Source of the DNA: Flavobacterium cyanobacteriorum
Lineage (GTDB): Bacteria; Bacteroidota; Bacteroidia; Flavobacteriales; Flavobacteriaceae
DNA: 51,596 bases
Direction: 5' to 3'
Assembly: GCF_002251835.1 (NCBI RefSeq)
Contig: NZ_NOXV01000301.1
Location: forward strand, 62,499 to 114,094
Shown in pieces: positions 1 to 9,770 of the stretch. A program made the translations under genes and the position numbers. Under the pieces are notes generated by a model, which made no database searches, had not been told where the DNA came from, and worked only from the letters and a program-made list of their open reading frames with translations. How positions within the stretch are numbered: the stretch's first letter is position 1; each line of letters starts with the position of its first letter.

Positions 1-56
1 CAAATATAATAAATTTTTTAAGCTAAAAAATACTCTTACAAACTATGGCGTACAAC

Positions 57-86
57 TTGCAGGTTTAATAAAATTTACTACATTTG
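57..86 (+). promoter_or_regulatory. Promoter of the rpsF-rpsR-rplI operon
   Basis: TTG at 57-59, a 19-nt gap, then TACATTTG at 79-86. This fits the Bacteroidota sigma-ABfr consensus TTG...TAnnTTTG with good spacing. The 5' leader to the rpsF start would be only about 25-30 nt. Confidence 0.75.
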
Positions 87-119
87 CACCCACTTTATAA
101 CAAATAAATATTTATTAGT

Positions 120-461
120 ATGAACCACTATGAAACTGTTTTCATCTTGAATCCCGTTTTATCTGAAACACAGGTAAAGGAAACAGTAAGCAAATTTGAA
201 GATTTTCTTACTTCAAGAGGGGCTAAGATGGTAGCCAAAGAGGATTGGGGCCTGAAAAAACTGGCTTATGAGATCCAGCACAAGAAGAGCGGCTTTTACA
301 CGCTGTTCCAGTTTGAAGCCCTGGGAGAGATCCTTGCTGCTTTTGAAACCGAATTCCGCAGGGATGAGCGCGTTATGCGTTTCCTTATCGTAAGCCTTGA
401 CAAGCATGCTGTGGCATGGGCTGAGAGAAGAAGAGAGAAACTTAAAACCAAAGCGAACTAA
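120..461 (+). CDS. rpsF: 30S ribosomal protein S6 (bS6)
   Basis: A 113-residue bS6 protein of the small-subunit platform, where it pairs with bS18. The N-terminus ([12 protein letters not shown]) and the central stretch [18 protein letters not shown] are classic bS6. It opens a three-gene operon: rpsR starts 2 nt after its stop. The start has no Shine-Dalgarno, as is usual in this phylum. As I recall from work on the Flavobacterium johnsoniae ribosome, bS6, bS18 and bS21 together cover the anti-Shine-Dalgarno of 16S rRNA, which matters for the strong SD in front of rplI two genes on. Length and order are standard, so the call is secure. Confidence 0.98.
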   Translation: MNHYETVFILNPVLSETQVKETVSKFEDFLTSRGAKMVAKEDWGLKKLAYEIQHKKSGFYTLFQFEALGEILAAFETEFRRDERVMRFLIVSLDKHAVAWAERRREKLKTKAN

Positions 462-463
462 TT

Positions 464-760
464 ATGTCAACTATAGAGCAGTCAGCTAAAGGAAAAAAAG
501 ACGGGGATATCAGATATCTTACGCCTTTGAACATAGAAACGAACAAGCAGAAAAAATACTGCCGTTTCAAAAAAGCAGGTATCAAATATGTTGATTATAA
601 AGATCCTGACTTCCTTTTGAAGTTTGTAAACGAGCAGGGCAAGATCCTTCCCCGTCGCCTTACCGGTACTTCACTGAAATTCCAGAGAAAAGTATCTGTA
701 GCCGTAAAAAGGGCGCGTCATTTAGCATTAATGCCATATGTGGCTGATTTATTAAAATAA
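464..760 (+). CDS. rpsR: 30S ribosomal protein S18 (bS18)
   Basis: A 98-residue bS18, the rRNA-binding partner of bS6. The conserved core is visible: [16 protein letters not shown], then [17 protein letters not shown] and the basic [11 protein letters not shown] tail. The N-terminus (about residues 1-20) is longer and more charged than in E. coli, which is common in Bacteroidota. It lies 2 nt after rpsF and 15 nt before rplI, and is certainly co-transcribed with both. No Shine-Dalgarno precedes its start. Confidence 0.98.
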   Translation: MSTIEQSAKGKKDGDIRYLTPLNIETNKQKKYCRFKKAGIKYVDYKDPDFLLKFVNEQGKILPRRLTGTSLKFQRKVSVAVKRARHLALMPYVADLLK

Positions 761-768
761 AAAGGAGG
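761..768 (+). promoter_or_regulatory. Strong Shine-Dalgarno before rplI
   Basis: AAAGGAGG at 761-768, 7 nt before the ATG at 776, is a near-perfect anti-SD complement at the optimal distance. Its neighbours and most genes in this window lack one. It begins right after the rpsR stop. Confidence 0.8.
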
Positions 769-775
769 CAGAATC

Positions 776-1246
776 ATGGAAGTTATTCTTAAACAAGACG
801 TACAGAATTTAGGGTTTAAAGATGATATCGTTACAGTTAAGCCGGGTTATGGCCGTAACTATCTTATCCCGCAGGGATTTGCCCAGATAGCAACTCCTAC
901 AGCCAAAAAAATACTGGCTGAGAACTTAAAACAACGTGCTTTTAAAGAGCAGAAGCTGGTAGATGATGCCAAAAAAACGGCTGAAGCCCTTAAAGCGCTT
1001 GAAATAAAAATTACGGCTAAGGCAGGCGGCGAAAAGCTATTTGGTTCAGTTACCAATGCTGACATCGCTGAGGCTCTGGAAAAAGCAGGCCAGCCGATAG
1101 AGAAAAAATACATCTCTTCAGGTATCGTTAAGCGTACAGGAAAGTACAATGCAAGCATCAGGCTACACCGTGATGTTATTGTTGAGCTTCCTTATGAGAT
1201 TGTTGCTGAGCAGGCTGCTACAGCTGCTGCACCATCTGCAGAGTAA
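776..1246 (+). CDS. rplI: 50S ribosomal protein L9 (bL9)
   Basis: A 156-residue bL9, a two-domain large-subunit protein joined by a long helix. The N-terminal domain shows MEVILKQDVQNLGFKDD and VKPGYGRNYLIPQGFA. A Lys/Ala/Glu-rich connecting helix follows (about 45-80), then the C-terminal domain with KLFGSVTNADIAEAL. An Ala-rich tail (AEQAATAAAPSAE) extends the end. It is the last gene of the operon and is followed by an intrinsic terminator. Its start is preceded by a strong Shine-Dalgarno, unusual for this lineage, which may tie its translation to the state of the ribosome platform (inference). Confidence 0.98.
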   Translation: MEVILKQDVQNLGFKDDIVTVKPGYGRNYLIPQGFAQIATPTAKKILAENLKQRAFKEQKLVDDAKKTAEALKALEIKITAKAGGEKLFGSVTNADIAEALEKAGQPIEKKYISSGIVKRTGKYNASIRLHRDVIVELPYEIVAEQAATAAAPSAE

Positions 1247-1266
1247 TTTTTTACAGAAACATACAG

Positions 1267-1290
1267 GCCCCGATTTTCGGGGCTTTTTTT
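1267..1290 (+). terminator. Intrinsic terminator of the rpsF operon
   Basis: Perfect 7-bp hairpin GCCCCGA/TCGGGGC (1267-1273 with 1277-1283), loop TTT, followed by a T-run at 1284-1290. Confidence 0.9.
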
Positions 1291-1302
1291 ATTAGAAGAA
1301 GA

Positions 1303-1390
1303 TGCTTAGTTGCTTAGCTACTCAGCTTTTAAGTTTTATTTGTTTACCTTTAAACTAAGCAGCTCAGCGACTCAGTAGCTCAGCAGCTCA
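1303..1390. repeat. AGCT-rich low-complexity palindromic repeat
   Basis: Degenerate 7-8-nt units of the type GCTTAGCT / GCTCAGCA fill 1303-1327 and, in inverted sense, 1355-1390. CTTAGCTACTCAG in the left arm can pair imperfectly with CTCAGTAGCTCAG in the right arm. The right arm ends 8 nt before the start codon at 1398, so it would lie in that gene's leader. A related hairpin follows the same gene (1890-1942). Confidence 0.6.
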
Positions 1391-1397
1391 AAAAGAA

Positions 1398-1865
1398 ATG
1401 AAATACACAAGACTTACCAAGGAACAATTGGAAGAGCTGCATCCCGAATTTATCCGTTTCCTTGCATCGCAGCAGATAGATAAGAACGAGTGGGACAGGA
1501 TAAAAGCCGAAAAGCCCGAAGTAGCCGAACAGGAGCTGGACGTTTTCAGTGACCTGGTGTGGGATGGCGTGCTTGATAAAGCCGAATGGCTGGAACATTA
1601 TTCTAAAAACCATATCTTCCTGTTTAAAATGGACAGGGAAGCGATGGAAAGCATCATCATTCATGCGCACGGTGCCCCTGCTGATTTCCTTACCGAAGAA
1701 GGCCTTATGTGGCTTAATGAAAACATCTTTTCTAATCAAGTGCAGGTGACACGGGGCCGGAAACCTTTTGGAGAAGACCGCAATGCCGAAATTTTCAGCC
1801 TTGTACGGCAGGGTGCTACATTAAGCGACGGCACACTTTATAAGCAGATGGAAGATATGTTTTAG
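1398..1865 (+). CDS. DUF6495 family protein
   Basis: A 155-residue soluble, acidic protein with no signal peptide or membrane segment. I recognise it as the flavobacterial DUF6495 family (MKYTRLTKEQLEELHPEF, then a Glu/Asp-rich middle). Its function is unknown. It stands alone between the rplI terminator and ligA, flanked on both sides by AGCT-rich palindromic sequence, so it is probably its own transcription unit. The ATG at 1398 gives the family's usual N-terminus. Assignment is from memory of the family; no catalytic motif is visible. Confidence 0.75.
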   Translation: MKYTRLTKEQLEELHPEFIRFLASQQIDKNEWDRIKAEKPEVAEQELDVFSDLVWDGVLDKAEWLEHYSKNHIFLFKMDREAMESIIIHAHGAPADFLTEEGLMWLNENIFSNQVQVTRGRKPFGEDRNAEIFSLVRQGATLSDGTLYKQMEDMF

Positions 1866-1889
1866 AGTGTGCAAACTACTTTGCGGCTT

Positions 1890-1942
1890 AGCTGCTGAGC
1901 TACCGGGAGTTTAAATTGCCGGGTAGCCCAGCAGCTTTTTTT
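1890..1942 (+). terminator. Long-stem terminator after the DUF6495 gene
   Basis: AGCTGCTG (1890-1897) pairs with CAGCAGCT (1929-1936), extended by GCTACC/GGGTAGC inside, followed by a run of Ts. The same AGCT-rich vocabulary is seen upstream of the gene (1303-1390). Confidence 0.7.
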
Positions 1943-1961
1943 ATCAATAAACTTTGGCTAA

Positions 1962-3983
<2,022 letters not shown>

Positions 3984-4007
3984 TGATAAAAATAACCTCA
4001 ATGTTTT

Positions 4008-4034
4008 TTGTTACGTGTAAATTTTTTATATTTG
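4008..4034 (+). promoter_or_regulatory. Promoter of the DUF6364-PIN pair
   Basis: TATATTTG at 4027-4034 is a full TAnnTTTG box. TTG at 4008-4010 lies 16 nt upstream, a little short of the usual spacing. The box is about 20 nt before the ATG at 4055 and within 50 nt of the ligA stop, so the pair has its own promoter. Confidence 0.6.
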
Positions 4035-4054
4035 TACGTGTAATTTTAATTGTC

Positions 4055-4294
4055 ATGAATACCAAACTCACTCTTAACGTTGATAAAGATATAATTGAAG
4101 AAGCAAAAGCTTATGCAAAGATGCACAAGGTAAGCTTGTCAGCTTTAATTGAAAATTATCTCGCATCACTTTCCAAAAAAGCAGTAGATAGTGAAGTGAG
4201 TCCTTTGGTACAAAGCCTTACAGGTGTTATGGAGCCCATTAATGAAGATTATAAGAAAGAGTATGGGGATTATTTATCGAAAAAATATTCTTAG
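4055..4294 (+). CDS. DUF6364 family antitoxin (ribbon-helix-helix type)
   Basis: A 79-residue protein: a predicted beta strand (KLTLNVD) followed by two helices (DIIEEAKAYAKMHKVSLSAL, IENYLASL), the layout of RHH-type DNA-binding antitoxins and of DUF6364. The C-terminal part (about 50-79) would be the toxin-neutralising segment. I chose the ATG at 4055, not the upstream one at 3983, because the latter would add a 24-residue hydrophobic run encoded by the promoter region. The stop TAG shares one base with the GTG start of the PIN gene, the tight coupling typical of toxin-antitoxin operons. It probably represses its own promoter (inference). Confidence 0.75.
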   Translation: MNTKLTLNVDKDIIEEAKAYAKMHKVSLSALIENYLASLSKKAVDSEVSPLVQSLTGVMEPINEDYKKEYGDYLSKKYS

Positions 4295-4701
4295 TGGATA
4301 AATTACTCGTAGATACTAACATAGTACTTGACCTGCTTACAAGGCGTGAGGAATTTTATAAAGAAGCTCAGGATTTATTTACACTGTCTGATAAAGGGCA
4401 GGTGGAACTTTACATATCCTCTTTAACTTTAGCTAATACATATTACCTTATTTCAAGGCAGTTTAAGGCTTCTGAAGCAAGAAAAATACTGATTAGATTT
4501 AAAGTGCTTGTAAAGGTGCTTGCTATGGATGATAAAATCATGGAACTTGCACTGGCTTCTGATTTTAATGATTTTGAAGATGCCATACAATATTATACTG
4601 CAATTGAAAACAACCTGAATATAATCATAACCCGTAACAAGAAGGATTTTAAACTGGCTTCTATTCCTGTATTTTCAGCAAAAGAATACCTTGCAAAATA
4701 A
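4294..4701 (+). CDS. PIN-domain toxin (type II toxin-antitoxin)
   Basis: A 135-residue PIN-domain protein, family of Mg2+-dependent RNases such as VapC. Likely acidic active-site residues are visible: Asp7 in LLVDTNIVLD, Glu95/Asp96 in DFNDFEDAIQYY and Asp118 in TRNKKDF. Its GTG start overlaps the TAG of the antitoxin gene by one base. The whole protein is a single PIN domain, so it looks intact. Its RNA target cannot be told from sequence. Confidence 0.85.
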   Translation: MDKLLVDTNIVLDLLTRREEFYKEAQDLFTLSDKGQVELYISSLTLANTYYLISRQFKASEARKILIRFKVLVKVLAMDDKIMELALASDFNDFEDAIQYYTAIENNLNIIITRNKKDFKLASIPVFSAKEYLAK

Positions 4702-4709
4702 TAACGATA

Positions 4710-5123
4710 TTACAATTTAGTTTTTAAACTTTTTAATACATCAAAATCTTTTTTGTCAATTTTTTTTAAAAGTTGATGTTCTGTAGTTTCACCGTCTTGG
4801 TTAGTATATGCAAGAATAACTGCTTTATCTGTTTTTCTGATGTTTATCAAGTTACCAAAAGGAATGGTTATCACTGCTGTTCTTTTGCCTGAAATATATT
4901 TTACACCTAAAAGTACACTAACTATTACAAGTAGCAGATAGCTGTGCAACCAGATGCATATACCAAGAGCAAGAAAGTAAATATAATAAAACAACAGCTT
5001 GCTTTGGTGTAAGATATTCTTTCCATTGAAATCTGCCCTGCTTAATTTTTTACTATGGGTAATATAAATGGTTTCGGCATTAACTGTAACGTACCCATCC
5101 TTATATCTGAAAAAATGCTTCAT
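4710..5123 (-). CDS. Hypothetical two-TM membrane protein
   Basis: 137 residues, family not recognised. A polar N-terminal segment (FRYKDGYVTVNAETIYITHS) precedes two adjacent hydrophobic helices at about residues 43-75. A beta-rich C-terminal part follows (VITIPFGNLINIRKTDKAVI), which looks like a PH-like domain of membrane proteins; that comparison is only by pattern. The ATG at 5123 is preferred because it overlaps the TGA of the metallophosphatase gene by one base (TGATG), pointing to translational coupling; an in-frame ATG 33 nt upstream also exists. It is the last gene of a three-gene minus-strand operon. Confidence 0.65.
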   Translation of the reverse strand: MKHFFRYKDGYVTVNAETIYITHSKKLSRADFNGKNILHQSKLLFYYIYFLALGICIWLHSYLLLVIVSVLLGVKYISGKRTAVITIPFGNLINIRKTDKAVILAYTNQDGETTEHQLLKKIDKKDFDVLKSLKTKL

Positions 5124-6034
5124 CACACCACCATTGTCCTGCCCTTGCTGAACCACCCGCCTTTTTCAAAGTAAAAGTCAATGCGGCCCAGGTTAAGGCC
5201 GTAGCAGCCTACCTGGTTTACCATTACTTCCCTGCCTTCAAGGTTTTTGGCAATGTATGGCTTTGTAAGGAAGGTATGTGTGTGCCCACCAATAATCAGG
5301 TCAATGTTTTTGGTAGTGCGTGCCACTACAAGGTCTGATATCTTTTCCTTTTCGTTATCATAAATAAAGCCCAGGTGCGAAAGGCAGATTACCAGGTCGC
5401 ATTTTTCATTCTGCTTTAAAATTCGGCTCATGTCCTGCGCAATTTCTATCGGGTTGCGGTACACCGTTTCTTTGTAAAGCTTTTTATCCACAAGCCCCTG
5501 AAGCTCAATACCCAGGCCGAATATGCCAATTTTTATTCCGTCAAGTACAAATATCTTATATGGCTTAACAATACCGTCAAGTACAGTATTCCTGAAATCA
5601 TAGTTGGCCGACACAAAGTCAAATTTAGCATGGGGCAGCTGCGCATAAAAACCGTCAATACCATTGTCAAAATCATGGTTGCCCATAGTGGCAAGGTCAT
5701 ACTTCATCATGCTCATGATCTTAAACTCAAGTTCACCGCCGTAATAGTTAAAGTACGGTGTACCCTGAAAGATGTCGCCCGCATCCAGCAGCAGCGTGTT
5801 CGGGTTCTCTTTACGTATGCTGTCCACTAACGATGCCCTGCGCGCCGCGCCGCCCAGGTTGGCATATTTAGGGTCATCGGCAGGGAAAGGGTCAATATGG
5901 CTGTGCACATCGTTAGTGTGCAGTATGGTTATTTTTTTAGTTTCAGGGGTCGCATCAAAGCTGCTGAGCGATAAACCACCCAGTACCAGTGCCGAACCTG
6001 CCGCTGTTTTTTCTATAAATTCTCTTCTTTTCAT
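5123..6034 (-). CDS. Metallophosphatase, N-terminal half of a split 5'-nucleotidase (UshA-like)
   Basis: A 303-residue calcineurin-like phosphoesterase, matching the N-terminal catalytic domain of UshA-type 5'-nucleotidases that hydrolyse nucleotides and UDP-sugars outside the cytoplasm. It begins with a twin-arginine-like signal (MKRREFIEKTAAGSALVLGG). The metal-binding motifs appear in order: TILHTNDVHSH, LLDAGD, MGNHDFDNG and IIGGHTHTF. UshA's C-terminal substrate-binding domain is missing here but is encoded by the gene just upstream (6036-6830), one base apart. The two proteins presumably work together in the periplasm (inference). The Tat signal suggests folding with metal before export. 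Confidence 0.88.
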   Translation of the reverse strand: MKRREFIEKTAAGSALVLGGLSLSSFDATPETKKITILHTNDVHSHIDPFPADDPKYANLGGAARRASLVDSIRKENPNTLLLDAGDIFQGTPYFNYYGGELEFKIMSMMKYDLATMGNHDFDNGIDGFYAQLPHAKFDFVSANYDFRNTVLDGIVKPYKIFVLDGIKIGIFGLGIELQGLVDKKLYKETVYRNPIEIAQDMSRILKQNEKCDLVICLSHLGFIYDNEKEKISDLVVARTTKNIDLIIGGHTHTFLTKPYIAKNLEGREVMVNQVGCYGLNLGRIDFYFEKGGWFSKGRTMVV

Positions 6035-6035
6035 A

Positions 6036-6830
6036 CTATTCTTCGCTTACCCTTATTGTTTTGCTGGCGGTAATGGTGTCAACATCCTTAAAATAATCAA
6101 TCAGCAGGTTGCGCAACTTATAATTCATGTCATAGCTGGCTACGCCTTTCTTAAAAAAGGCCATGTTATCGCCGCCGTTGCTCAGGTAGTCTGATGTGGC
6201 CACATAATACACCTGTTCATTAACCACAGGCGCCCCATTTACACTAATACTCTTAACTGAGCCATCCTTACCTAAAATAATGCGCATTCCTGACAGCGGG
6301 TGCGGTTTCTTTTCTTTGGCAAAATACTGCGCTATTTCATTTAGCTGCTCGCCTTTCAGGGCAATAATTATCAGGCTGTTCTCAAAAGGCATTATTTCAT
6401 AAGCGGTGCGTGCGGTAACATTGCCCTGGGGCATTATGGCACGTATGCCGCCGTGGTTCAGCAGGCAAGCATCCACATGCTTTTTTTCACGGGCAAAAAA
6501 CACTTTATCAGCATATTGAAAAGTAACATCAGCCATCCAGTTGCCTATACCGGTTTGCCACTTTTCAATTGATTTGCTTTTGTCAAGTGTCTCTGGGTTA
6601 AAGGCAAGCACTATATCCAGGTCATTATCAATATAGGTGCGGTATGGCGCTACAAAATTTTCAATATCCTGCCTTGCGGGCTGATCAGCCGTAACCGGTA
6701 TTTTGTTTCCTTCTATCTTGTTGTTCCTTAGCCCGGTAGAGCAGGAAAGGGCGGTAAATAAAGTTACGGATAAAACAAAGCGGTATAGTAATGCGTTGTA
6801 CTTTTTTGAATATATGATTTGTGAAGCCAC
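6036..6830 (-). CDS. Lipoprotein with 5'-nucleotidase C-terminal domain
   Basis: 264 residues. A hydrophobic N-terminal segment ends in a lipobox-like LSCSTG, so it is probably a lipoprotein. The rest is the C-terminal substrate-binding domain of 5'-nucleotidases: NHGGIRA, the PFENSL stretch and SDYLSNGGDNM, which in UshA contact the base and sugar. It lacks the metal-binding domain, which is in the next gene (5123-6034), one base downstream. Together they equal one UshA. It is first in its minus-strand operon; the intergenic region to the divergent gene at 6870 is only 39 bp and I see no clear minus-strand promoter box there. Confidence 0.85.
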   Translation of the reverse strand: MASQIIYSKKYNALLYRFVLSVTLFTALSCSTGLRNNKIEGNKIPVTADQPARQDIENFVAPYRTYIDNDLDIVLAFNPETLDKSKSIEKWQTGIGNWMADVTFQYADKVFFAREKKHVDACLLNHGGIRAIMPQGNVTARTAYEIMPFENSLIIIALKGEQLNEIAQYFAKEKKPHPLSGMRIILGKDGSVKSISVNGAPVVNEQVYYVATSDYLSNGGDNMAFFKKGVASYDMNYKLRNLLIDYFKDVDTITASKTIRVSEE

Positions 6831-6848
6831 TTATTTGGTTTAATTTTG
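6818..6848 (+). promoter_or_regulatory. Promoter of the DUF6913-dapA operon
   Basis: TTTG at 6818-6821, a 19-nt gap, then TAATTTTG at 6841-6848 (TAnnTTTG). The gene starts at 6870, giving a short leader. The -33 part overlaps the beginning of the divergent 5'-nucleotidase-domain gene. Confidence 0.65.
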
Positions 6849-6869
6849 TAATGAAACAGTAAAAGTACT

Positions 6870-7388
6870 ATGTTTTTAAAGTTTATTAAAGATTTCGGCC
6901 TGAAAAAAAACATTAAGAAAACATTATCCCAGTACAAGCCGGTATCTTCCCCGGACATTATAATTACAGTAGGTATATTGATTGACAAAAGCTATTTTAC
7001 CGATAAAGAGGCACTAATAAATGACCTGGCACAAAATGGCATAAAAGCCCAAAATATACAAACCCTCAGTTTTAAAGAGCGGATAAAGAAAAAAGAAATT
7101 ATCAGTTATAACCACTATACCCGCAAGGAAATATCAGGTGAGGGCAAATTTATAAAAGAGGACGTTGCGGCATTTATTAACACTCCTTTTGATATGCTTA
7201 TCAGCTATTATGATGTAGAGAAGCCGCCACTGGTTTGGGCAACGCTGAAATCAAAAGCTAAATTTAAGGTAGGTTTTGCCACAGTTGATAAAAGGCTTAA
7301 CCATTTTATGATAAGTACGGTAGCTGAAAAGCACGCCGAGTTTATAACGGAACTTTTCAAATATTTAAAAATCCTAAACAAAATATAA
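6870..7388 (+). CDS. DUF6913 family protein
   Basis: A 172-residue basic cytosolic protein, recognised as the flavobacterial DUF6913 family ([17 protein letters not shown] at the N-terminus). Function unknown; it has alternating alpha/beta segments and no signal peptide, membrane helix or obvious catalytic motif. Its stop is one base before the dapA start, so the two are co-transcribed. The conserved neighbourhood suggests housekeeping use, but nothing in the sequence ties it directly to lysine or cell-wall synthesis. Confidence 0.75.
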   Translation: MFLKFIKDFGLKKNIKKTLSQYKPVSSPDIIITVGILIDKSYFTDKEALINDLAQNGIKAQNIQTLSFKERIKKKEIISYNHYTRKEISGEGKFIKEDVAAFINTPFDMLISYYDVEKPPLVWATLKSKAKFKVGFATVDKRLNHFMISTVAEKHAEFITELFKYLKILNKI

Positions 7389-7389
7389 C

Positions 7390-8274
7390 ATGCAGGCACT
7401 TACAGGCACCGGCGTAGCCCTTGTAACACCGTTTAAAAAAGATTTTTCGGTTGATACAGAGGCATTAAAGAAAATTGTGAATTACCAGATTGACGGCGGT
7501 ATTGAATATCTTGTGGTGCTGGGCACAACAGCCGAGTCGGCCACGCTTACCAAAGAAGAAAAAGAACTGGTAATAACTACTGTTATTGAGGCTAACAACG
7601 GCCGCCTGCCCCTGGTTTTGGGCGTGGGAGGCAACAATACAGCCGGGGTAGTAGCCGAACTTAAAAGCCGCGACCTATCAAAATTTACGGCTGTACTATC
7701 GGTGTCGCCTTATTACAATAAGCCAACCCAGGAAGGTATCTACCAGCATTTTAAAATGGTTGCTGAGGCTTCGCCTGTCCCTGTTATTCTTTACAACGTC
7801 CCTGGCAGGACAGCAAGCAATATGCTTCCGGCCACGGTGACAAGGCTGGCGAACGACTTTAAAAATATCATAGGTATAAAAGAAGCAGCGGGCGATATTG
7901 TACAGGCCATGAAGCTGATACAGCACAAGCCTGAAGGTTTCCTGGTAATATCGGGCGATGATATGATAACACTGCCTATGGTGCTGGCCGGCGGTGCAGG
8001 CGTAATCTCGGTAATAGGCGAGGGGTTCCCAAGGCAGTTTAGCGATATGGTTCGCCTTGGGCTTGAAAGGAAAGTAGACGAAGCCTACAGGCTGCACTAC
8101 CTTTTAGCGGATGCTATTGACATGATTTTTGAGCAGGGTAACCCCGCAGGTATTAAGTGTGTATTTGCAGCACTTGGCCTTAGCGAAGAAACCGTGAGGC
8201 TTCCGCTGGTAAACGTTAACGAAGATTTAGCAGCCCGAATTAAGGCTTTTGTAAATAAAATACGTAATTTGTAG
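7390..8274 (+). CDS. dapA: 4-hydroxy-tetrahydrodipicolinate synthase
   Basis: A 294-residue DapA, a TIM-barrel class I aldolase that condenses pyruvate with aspartate semialdehyde in lysine and diaminopimelate synthesis. The key residues are visible: Lys164 (IGIKEAAGD) for the Schiff base, Tyr135 in LYNVPGR, the GTTAES loop near the N-terminus and [11 protein letters not shown]. Length is normal. It is second in an operon after the DUF6913 gene, and ferritin follows 27 nt later on the same strand. No leader riboswitch is visible, since the gap to the preceding gene is one base. Confidence 0.97.
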   Translation: MQALTGTGVALVTPFKKDFSVDTEALKKIVNYQIDGGIEYLVVLGTTAESATLTKEEKELVITTVIEANNGRLPLVLGVGGNNTAGVVAELKSRDLSKFTAVLSVSPYYNKPTQEGIYQHFKMVAEASPVPVILYNVPGRTASNMLPATVTRLANDFKNIIGIKEAAGDIVQAMKLIQHKPEGFLVISGDDMITLPMVLAGGAGVISVIGEGFPRQFSDMVRLGLERKVDEAYRLHYLLADAIDMIFEQGNPAGIKCVFAALGLSEETVRLPLVNVNEDLAARIKAFVNKIRNL

Positions 8275-8301
8275 GCCCATATCACTTTAATAATTACTGT
8301 T

Positions 8302-8814
8302 ATGTTGTCAGAAATAATGCAGTCTGCGCTCAATGAGCAGATAAAAGTAGAGGCAGAGTCATCACAAATATACCTGGCCATGGCCTCCTGGGCAGAAGTG
8401 AAGGGTTTTGAGGGCATTGCCACCTTTATGTTCAAGCAAAGTGATGAGGAGCGGCAGCACATGCTGAAGCTGGTAAAGTATGTAAACCAGCGCGGTGGGC
8501 ATGCCGTTATTTCAGCGCTTGAAGAGCCAAGGCTTGATTATACCTCATTCAAAACACTTTTCACGCAGCTGTACAGGCATGAAGTCAGGGTTTCGGAATG
8601 TATCAATATACTGGTTGATATATCACTGTCTGAAAAAGATTATGCGACGCACAATTTCCTGCAGTGGTATGTGAGTGAGCAGATAGAGGAAGAAGCTACT
8701 GCCCGTGTAATACTTGATAAGATAGACCTTATTGGCGATGATAAAGGTGGTTTGTACCTGTTTGATAATGACATGAAGAATTTTTCGGCAACAGGCCACA
8801 ATATCGTACAATAA
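8302..8814 (+). CDS. ftnA: Ferritin
   Basis: A 170-residue non-haem ferritin that oxidises Fe2+ and stores iron in a 24-mer shell. It is one four-helix bundle. Ferroxidase ligands fit the residues in KVEAESSQIYLAMASWAE (helix A) and SDEERQHM (helix B, EExxH), with the helix C/D glutamates in EQIEEEATAR. Length is normal for bacterial FtnA, and there is no haem-binding feature of bacterioferritin. It follows dapA by 27 nt and may be read through from it. A terminator follows its stop. Confidence 0.95.
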   Translation: MLSEIMQSALNEQIKVEAESSQIYLAMASWAEVKGFEGIATFMFKQSDEERQHMLKLVKYVNQRGGHAVISALEEPRLDYTSFKTLFTQLYRHEVRVSECINILVDISLSEKDYATHNFLQWYVSEQIEEEATARVILDKIDLIGDDKGGLYLFDNDMKNFSATGHNIVQ

Positions 8815-8840
8815 TTTTAAGAAAAATAAGTTTAATAAAA

Positions 8841-8863
8841 GATGCTTCAAGGCATCTTTTTTT
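8841..8863 (+). terminator. Terminator after ferritin
   Basis: GATGC (8841-8845) and GCATC (8852-8856) around the loop TTCAAG, followed by seven Ts (8857-8863). Confidence 0.8.
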
Positions 8864-8889
8864 GTGGTTTTATGCCGCCTAAAAAAGAT

Positions 8890-8919
8890 TTTGTTTTCTC
8901 TGATAATTAACTAAATTTG
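8890..8919 (+). promoter_or_regulatory. Promoter of the bamD operon
   Basis: TTTG at 8890-8893, an 18-nt gap, TAAATTTG at 8912-8919. It is a good match to the Bacteroidota consensus, about 40 nt before the bamD start. Confidence 0.75.
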
Positions 8920-8960
8920 CAGTTGCTTTAAAAGAAAGCCCTGCCTCAAGGCAAAACTTT

Positions 8961-9764
8961 ATGACACACATGGCAAAATACATTTATATATTTATCATTG
9001 CAGTACTTATCTCTTCCTGCAGCCCTTTCCAGAAGGCCCTTAAATCGGAAGACGTGAAGTTCAAGAACGAGGTGGCGGCTGATCTGTATAACAAAGGGAA
9101 GTATGAAAAAGCCATAAGGCTGTTTGAACAAATTGCCCCTTCCTACAAGGGTAAACCGCAGGCCGAACGGCTTTTTTATATGTTTGCACAATCGTATTAT
9201 AAAACAAAGCAGTACTACCTTGCCGGTTACCAGTTTGAAAGTTTTGCCGCTGGTTATCCCAGAAGCGAAAAAATGGAAGAAGCATCTTTCCTGGGGGCAA
9301 AGAGTTACTATTTTTTGTCGCCGGAATATTCCCTGGACCAGGTGGATACCAACAAGGCCATAGACAAGCTGCAGAACTTTATAGATAATTACCCCAATTC
9401 GCAATACCTTCCCGAAGCTAACCAGCTGGTTAAGGAACTGAGGGAGAAACTGGAGAAAAAAGCCTATGAAATAGCTAAGCAGTACAACACCATAATGGAT
9501 TATAAAGCCGCGGTCAAAGCGCTTGATAATTTTATAATAGATTATCCGGGCACTCCATACAAAGAAGATGCCATGTACTACAAGCTTAATTCGGCTTACC
9601 AGCTGGCTATAAACAGCGTACCGGACAAAATGCTGGAAAGGCTCCAGCAGGCCAAAGCAAGCTATGCTGCCCTGGTAAAATTCAGGAGTGACACTAAATA
9701 CAAAAAGCAGGCAGACGAAATGCTGTCAAGGATTGATAGTGAATTACAAAAATTTTCTAAATAA
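8961..9764 (+). CDS. bamD: Outer membrane assembly factor BamD
   Basis: A 267-residue TPR lipoprotein of the BAM complex, which inserts beta-barrel proteins into the outer membrane. The signal ends in the lipobox LISSC (Cys about residue 20). Tetratricopeptide-like helices follow, with YNKGKYEKAIRLFEQIAPSY, AQSYYKTKQYYLAGYQFESF and the family's FIDNYPNSQY. An in-frame ATG at 8970 is an alternative start that leaves the signal intact. It leads a conserved run of genes (rpoZ, coaBC, porD, recN), which supports the identity. Confidence 0.93.
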   Translation: MTHMAKYIYIFIIAVLISSCSPFQKALKSEDVKFKNEVAADLYNKGKYEKAIRLFEQIAPSYKGKPQAERLFYMFAQSYYKTKQYYLAGYQFESFAAGYPRSEKMEEASFLGAKSYYFLSPEYSLDQVDTNKAIDKLQNFIDNYPNSQYLPEANQLVKELREKLEKKAYEIAKQYNTIMDYKAAVKALDNFIIDYPGTPYKEDAMYYKLNSAYQLAINSVPDKMLERLQQAKASYAALVKFRSDTKYKKQADEMLSRIDSELQKFSK

Positions 9765-9770
9765 CAAGTC

